DNA of 14,069 nt. Origin: Candidatus Omnitrophota bacterium (lineage in GTDB: Bacteria > Omnitrophota > Gorgyraeia > 1-14-0-20-64-10 > JACQQZ01). Under the pieces are notes generated by a model. The model was not told where the DNA came from and searched no databases. It worked only from the letters and a program-made list of their open reading frames with translations. The stretch covers positions 1 to 14,069 of the forward strand of contig JACQQZ010000037.1 of NCBI GenBank assembly GCA_016206755.1, written 5' to 3'. Both the position numbers and the translations under genes were made by a program. Shown in pieces: positions 12,267 through 14,069 of the stretch; within the stretch, counting starts at the first letter, position 1, and each line of letters begins with the position of its first letter.

Positions 12267-14069
12267 ATGGTCAGCCCAACTTCCAATGGATGGACCGCCG
12301 GTTTCCTCGCGCAATCCAAGGCAGTTTTAAAGAGGGGCAATCAGCCGTTTCTTACTTCATTGCAAGCGTCTTCCAGGGCTTGTTTCCTGATTTTTTTTCC
12401 ACGTTCTTTCTTCAGCCTTTTCCTGATCCTAGCCCTGAGTCTGCCTTCCCCGGCTTTTGCCATGAGGAACACTTCGGCCGGCCAATCCGGTCTTGAAGAG
12501 GAACTCACCGGCGCTCTCGGTCAAGCCGATTACCTCCCTTCTGTGAATATTCCTTCCGGGTTTAAAGAAGCCCTGCCTCAAGTCGGAGTTGGCGCCGGGT
12601 TGGAGGAGGAGGAATTGATCAAGGAAATCCGGGCAATTTTGGACAGGGGCGAGACGCCTGTGTCTGTACATCGTGATTTTGGGCAAGGGTCTATCACGGC
12701 GCTCTCACAGCGCCCTGATCCAAAGACTTACCGCACTCATTGGATTCTCACGGTGAATTTTTCGGATCGGTCACGGGAGCTAGATATCACGTGGATGGCC
12801 CATGTGGCAAAAAATCAGAATAAGCAACTTTCTGAGATCTTCAGATTGGCTCGGGAGGGAGAGGATGTCCGCTCGTCCTTTGAACCAAAAGTGATATCTT
12901 TTGAAAAACTTGTCCCTCTTTCAGAGCAAGCCAATTGGTCAAAGCATCTGACGGCCGATCAGTATGTTTTATTGGCCGAAACAATTTCCCGATATTCCGA
13001 ACAGATCAAAAAAGTTTTAACGCCATCACATGCACGAGAGGTCCGCCATTCTATGGCCGAATTCTTATATTCAGCCATAAAAGACCAAGGAGGGGAGGTA
13101 TTTCAGGATTACAAAAAATTATTTGATGCACTACTCGGACAAATTGTTTCTTTGAAACCAACGGACGAATCCCGCTACTTTCTTGAAGACGACTCCCGCT
13201 ACGAAGACATGTACGTTGCAGCACCCGGTCAACGGATGTTTATTATCGTGTGTTTGGAGATGGGCATGAGATGGCATCTTGACGTCACAAGATTTCAGCG
13301 GTTGCCTCCTGCCCTTAGAGCGCTTTATGCAATTTTAGAATCAGACAATGAGTTTGATGTCGACAAAAAAGAGGAAATGCGTTATGTGGATTTTTCAGAT
13401 TTCCTCCAATATCTCATAAGTGTGCCGCAACTCGACGATCGCATGGAAGAAATAAGATCGTTACTTAGCGCTCTTAATTTCGAGGACATGTGTTCGTTTT
13501 TGAAGGTATTCGGCGAGCCCATTGTTGCTCACAACTTGGAATTATTGTCCTCCGCTCCTGCCGTTAAACTTGCCATTGATCGGTTGGTACAGATTGCTGC
13601 GTGGGAACGCCTCTCGGATGACGAGCTGGCAAGCATCTTATCCAAAGAGGTTTTTCCAAGATTCGACGAAGACTTCTCTGAAGATGCACCGGATGCAGTC
13701 ATAATTCCGATCTTAGAGTTTTTCAGGAGAATCTTGCCACGTTTGTCGGACTTATCAATTTCTGAGATGGTGAGCCAGCTTGTCAGCACCGGAGATCAGT
13801 TTGCATGGAAATTTGAGGATAAATGTGCCGAACTACTTGATGCGCTATTGCTGTCCATTGCCAACCGGCCAGAAAGTCTAGACTTTTTTGAAGATGATGA
13901 CCTCGGAGATCTTTTCCGTTGGAATCGAGGCTGGTTCATTGAACAGTTGATTGATTCGAGCCCGGAATCCTCGCGCAAAATACATGTACAGGAGAGTCTT
14001 GATCTTTATCGCAGTTTAGAGAAACTGCTTGCCGGCAGTGGTTCTGATTTAACAGTTTCTGAACTTATA
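12267..14069 (+). CDS. Large secreted protein of unknown function, 3' end outside the window
   Basis: An ATG at 12267 opens a frame of 601 codons without a stop that runs to the last base of the window, so the protein is longer. I checked it codon by codon. The N-terminus has a basic segment, a hydrophobic core (about 49-60) and LPSPAFA, with probable signal peptidase I cleavage after A65. The N-region before the core is unusually long (48 residues). A TTG at codon 32 (12360) would give a classic-length signal peptide but has no ribosome-binding site. The mature part is acidic and looks mostly helical, with many Leu-rich segments and acidic patches such as FFEDDD. There are few cysteines and no further membrane segment or repeat. 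I recognise no domain. GC is lower than in the housekeeping genes. Confidence 0.8.
   Translation, partial: MVSPTSNGWTAGFLAQSKAVLKRGNQPFLTSLQASSRACFLIFFPRSFFSLFLILALSLPSPAFAMRNTSAGQSGLEEELTGALGQADYLPSVNIPSGFKEALPQVGVGAGLEEEELIKEIRAILDRGETPVSVHRDFGQGSITALSQRPDPKTYRTHWILTVNFSDRSRELDITWMAHVAKNQNKQLSEIFRLAREGEDVRSSFEPKVISFEKLVPLSEQANWSKHLTADQYVLLAETISRYSEQIKKVLTPSHAREVRHSMAEFLYSAIKDQGGEVFQDYKKLFDALLGQIVSLKPTDESRYFLEDDSRYEDMYVAAPGQRMFIIVCLEMGMRWHLDVTRFQRLPPALRALYAILESDNEFDVDKKEEMRYVDFSDFLQYLISVPQLDDRMEEIRSLLSALNFEDMCSFLKVFGEPIVAHNLELLSSAPAVKLAIDRLVQIAAWERLSDDELASILSKEVFPRFDEDFSEDAPDAVIIPILEFFRRILPRLSDLSISEMVSQLVSTGDQFAWKFEDKCAELLDALLLSIANRPESLDFFEDDDLGDLFRWNRGWFIEQLIDSSPESSRKIHVQESLDLYRSLEKLLAGSGSDLTVSELI

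Noticed and set aside
12429..12686. Short minus-strand frame in the secreted-protein region, and other short frames at 12290-12496, 12935-13126 and 13522-13704
   Set aside because: All are shadows of the continuous 601-codon plus-strand frame that begins at 12267.

Overview
The window is a compact, GC-rich stretch of bacterial chromosome. It carries housekeeping genes on its left four fifths and the start of a large secreted protein on its right fifth. The gene set (thymidylate kinase, DNA polymerase III delta prime, a bacterial-type methionyl-tRNA synthetase, TsaB/TsaE, alanine racemase and an SPI-type signal peptide) indicates a walled bacterium. The phylum cannot be fixed from the sequence alone. 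An uncultured lineage such as Omnitrophota or a relative is a weak guess, based on the mixed operon and the large secreted protein. There are no rRNA or tRNA genes, CRISPR arrays, insertion sequences or phage genes.

Layout. (1) 1-3053, plus strand: tmk (5' end cut off by the window), holB and metG, all overlapping. (2) 3072-4409, minus strand: a membrane-anchored HD-GYP c-di-GMP phosphodiesterase convergent with metG. A perfect 16-bp palindrome lies at the junction. (3) 4417-4445: a near-consensus sigma70 promoter that ends 8 bases before the start codon of the next gene. (4) 4454-11817, plus strand: a tightly packed run of cysteine desulfurase, tatD, a CPBP membrane protease, mtnA, thiL, tsaE, tsaB and alr, with junctions ranging from 11-bp overlaps to 20-bp gaps. 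(5) 11822-12167: a 73-residue helical protein and an overlapping 46-codon reading frame that looks like a nucleotidyltransferase with its middle deleted, perhaps the remains of a toxin-antitoxin-like pair. (6) 12168-12266: a regulatory intergenic region with a dyad and a candidate promoter whose spacer contains a run of nine G. (7) 12267-14069: a reading frame of 601 codons with no stop, running off the right edge and starting with a secretory signal. It is of lower GC than the rest and I do not recognise it.

How the genes fit together. The long operon serves basic metabolism. The cysteine desulfurase supplies sulfur for tRNA thiolation or Fe-S clusters. TsaE and TsaB are two parts of the t6A tRNA-modification machinery. 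ThiL makes thiamine diphosphate, MtnA recycles methylthioadenosine and Alr makes D-alanine for peptidoglycan. The most interesting part is the right end. It combines the unknown secreted protein, a promoter architecture resembling known phase-variable promoters, and a promoter-to-ATG distance identical to that of the cysteine desulfurase, which suggests leaderless mRNAs in this organism.
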